From an uncultured Clostridia bacterium (GTDB taxonomy: Bacteria; Bacillota; Clostridia; TANB77; CAG-508): DNA of 5,824 nt. Both the position numbers and the translations under genes were made by a program. The stretch spans positions 1-5,824 of the forward strand of contig CAOPQH010000087.1 in NCBI GenBank assembly GCA_948505485.1, given 5' to 3'. Positions 4,896 through 5,824 of this stretch are shown here, one piece after another; position 1 is the first letter of the stretch; every line of letters begins with the position of its first letter. The notes under the pieces were generated by a model. It saw nothing but the letters and a program-made list of their open reading frames with translations. It did no database searches and was not told the DNA's origin.

Positions 4896-5679
4896 TGGAT
4901 ATATAATTGTTAATAAAGAAATAATAAAAAGAATAGGTTTACACGAAGCCATTATTATAGGAGAACTATGTAGCGAATATACATATTGGGAAAAATCTAA
5001 TAAACTAGATAATGGTTACTTTTTTTCTACAAGAGAAAATATAGAAGAAAATACAGGTTTATCAGCATATCAACAAAGAGTACCTTTTAAAAGATTAGTT
5101 GAAATGGGTATAGTGTTAGAAAAATTACAAGGTATGCCACAACAAAAATGGTATTCGCTAAATATGGAACAACTATATAATTTACTTAATGAAGAAACAA
5201 TGTTTATATCAAGTAGTAAAGAAACTAGAGGGCAAGATATAAAGAAACTTGACACCAAGATATCAAAAAACTTAATAACAAATAGTAAAGAAGTTGAGCA
5301 TCTTGATGTAAAGAAACTTGATACAAATAATAATAACAATAATAATAAGAAAAATAATAAAGAAGAGATAAAAAGATTTAAAGATAAAATTTATATGACC
5401 ACTTCACAATATCAAGAATTAATTGAAAAATATGATAAAGATAGGGTAGATAAAACTATCACTAGATTAGATTTATATAAGAAATCTACAGGTAAAAAAT
5501 GCAGTGATGACTATTCTACTTTATTATTATGGATAGATGAAGATATTGAAAAAGAAAATAAGTCATCAGAAAATAATTTTAAAAATGAAAGAAATTCAAA
5601 ATGGATTAAAGATTTAAAAGAAAAATATGGCGATAATTTAGAAAAATTATATGCAAATTATGAAGCTACTAATAATTAG
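4864..5679 (+). CDS. Winged-helix replication initiator of phage/ICE type
   Basis: This 271-residue protein resembles the replication initiators, often annotated as DnaD-like or replisome organisers, of clostridial prophages and conjugative elements. The N-terminal domain (about 11-105) has YIIVNK.L-type opening residues, GLHEAIIIGELCSEY (25-39) and a winged-helix core, FFSTRENIEENTGLSAYQQRVPFKRLVEMGIV (53-84 in outline), expected to bind origin DNA. A hydrophilic linker (about 115-170) contains a run of seven Asn (155-161) and is encoded by the 23-bp repeat array. The C-terminal domain (about 177-228), with YMTTSQYQELIEKY and YSTLLLWIDEDIEK, matches the tail of phage replisome proteins that recruit the host helicase machinery. 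ATG 4864 is chosen for the AAGGGAG site at 4851-4857, 6 nt upstream; ATG 4876 is a less likely alternative. It overlaps the small hydrophobic gene and precedes another gene by 33 nt, so an operon is likely. Family assignment is by sequence pattern only. Confidence 0.75.
   Translation: MSILMNLLSNSGYIIVNKEIIKRIGLHEAIIIGELCSEYTYWEKSNKLDNGYFFSTRENIEENTGLSAYQQRVPFKRLVEMGIVLEKLQGMPQQKWYSLNMEQLYNLLNEETMFISSSKETRGQDIKKLDTKISKNLITNSKEVEHLDVKKLDTNNNNNNNKKNNKEEIKRFKDKIYMTTSQYQELIEKYDKDRVDKTITRLDLYKKSTGKKCSDDYSTLLLWIDEDIEKENKSSENNFKNERNSKWIKDLKEKYGDNLEKLYANYEATNN
5198..5335 (+). repeat. Array of 23-bp iteron-like repeats inside the initiator gene
   Basis: Five diverged units start at 5221, 5244, 5267, 5290 and 5313, exactly 23 bp apart. 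A weaker sixth (5198-5220) matches mainly in its right half. The consensus is GAAACTTGA, three variable bases, then CAAGATATAAA. The best unit (5244-5266) contains the dyad CTTG-ACAC-CAAG. Units 1 and 4, three periods apart (69 bp), encode similar peptides (SKE....D-I/V-KKLDT), but neighbouring units are read in different frames, so the repeat is a DNA-level feature. This fits binding sites for the initiator encoded by the same gene. Confidence 0.7.
5322..5399. other. A/T-rich candidate DNA unwinding element
   Basis: Directly after the last 23-bp repeat the sequence is almost free of G and C for about 80 nt. It includes AAT triplet runs (5326-5347) that encode the poly-Asn linker. In iteron origins an easily melted segment normally lies beside the initiator-binding sites. 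The assignment rests on position and composition only. Confidence 0.45.
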
Positions 5680-5712
5680 TAGTTATTTTTTAATTTTAGG
5701 AGGTAAAAAATA

Positions 5713-5824
5713 ATGAAAGAAAATAAAGAAATATATAAAAAAAGAGAATTTATAGATGAATTTTTTGGAGAAAATGGTGTTAGAATAGATATATGGACAC
5801 ATTTTATGAGAGAGTGTATAATAG
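5713..5824 (+). CDS. N-terminal part of an unidentified gene, cut by the window end
   Basis: Only the first 37 codons are present. The start is clear: a near-perfect TAGGAGGT at 5697-5704 lies 8 nt before the ATG. The visible protein begins with a lysine/glutamate-rich stretch (MKENKEIYKKREFIDEFF) and continues GENGVRIDIWTHFMRECII, with no hydrophobic segment. It follows the initiator gene by 33 nt with no terminator between, so it is probably in the same operon. In such modules the next gene is often a helicase loader or another replication factor, but this fragment shows no motif that would support a call. Confidence 0.7.
   Translation, partial: MKENKEIYKKREFIDEFFGENGVRIDIWTHFMRECII

Larger units (their letters stand above)
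4380..5824 (+). mobile_element. Left end of a probable integrative element or prophage (open to the right)
   Basis: Three observations support a boundary near the rlmD 3' end: the codon-use break in the last codons of rlmD, a following 360-nt gene-free region rich in inverted repeats, and then a tiny hydrophobic gene plus a phage/ICE-type replication initiator with an embedded repeat array. Replication modules next to an attachment site are common in ICEs and prophages. No integrase, relaxase, capsid or terminase gene is visible, so the kind of element cannot be decided. The left coordinate is approximate, and the right end lies beyond the window. Confidence 0.5.

Noticed and set aside
5281..5335. 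Protein-level repeat (SKE...KKLDT twice) as the main explanation of the initiator repeats
   Set aside because: The 69-bp protein repeat is three 23-bp DNA periods; intermediate DNA copies in other frames show the underlying repeat is nucleic-acid level.
5221..5335. CRISPR array
   Set aside because: Units are contiguous with no unique spacers and are diverged, so this is a tandem iteron-type array.
5070..5339. Minus-strand open frame within the initiator gene
   Set aside because: Its Ser/Leu/Phe-rich product simply mirrors the Lys/Asn-rich coding strand and the repeat array.
5326..5347. AAT triplet run as a microsatellite
   Set aside because: It is short and imperfect and encodes the Asn-rich linker; more usefully read as part of the A/T-rich tract beside the iterons.

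Overview
The window comes from a very AT-rich, low-GC Gram-positive genome, most likely a clostridial Bacillota. Supporting signs are strong AGGAG-type ribosome binding sites, TTG and GTG starts beside ATG, TTGACA/TATAAT promoters with 17-nt spacers, short U-tailed terminators, and A/T-ending codons throughout. TGA ends one gene and TGG encodes Trp, so the ordinary bacterial code applies. All genes are on the + strand.

The left part (1-4421) looks like ordinary chromosome. A small two-helix membrane protein (175-414) has its own promoter and terminator. Next comes a 666-residue fusion (608-2608) of a complete MATE-type multidrug/cation antiporter with a cytidylate-kinase-like domain, again between its own promoter and terminator. 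A two-gene unit follows: a GIY-YIG nuclease-domain protein (best start 2738) and the 23S rRNA uracil-5-methyltransferase RlmD (3060-4421). These two genes lie 4 nt apart.

The right part (from about 4380 to the window end) looks like the left end of an integrated mobile element, either an integrative conjugative element or a prophage. The 3' end of rlmD is a known integration target in Bacillota. Here its last dozen codons keep the catalytic HVE motif but switch to G/C-ending codons rare in the rest of the gene, as expected if the element supplied the 3' end. A gene-free stretch (4422-4781) holds a 14-nt exact copy of an rlmD 3' segment inside a 9-bp perfect inverted repeat, a second imperfect inverted repeat and a strong terminator-like hairpin. 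It is followed by a tiny hydrophobic protein gene (4782-4895), which overlaps a winged-helix phage/ICE-type replication initiator (4864-5679), and then by a gene cut by the window edge (5713-5824).

The most notable signal is inside the initiator gene. Five diverged copies of a 23-bp unit, plus a possible partial sixth, lie in exact register (starts 5221, 5244, 5267, 5290, 5313) and are followed at once by a very A/T-rich stretch. Because 23 is not a multiple of three, a repeated protein motif does not explain the period. The arrangement fits an iteron-plus-unwinding-element origin embedded in the initiator's own gene, as in lambdoid phage O genes. The element assignment and the origin are inferences; no integrase or conjugation gene is visible in the window.
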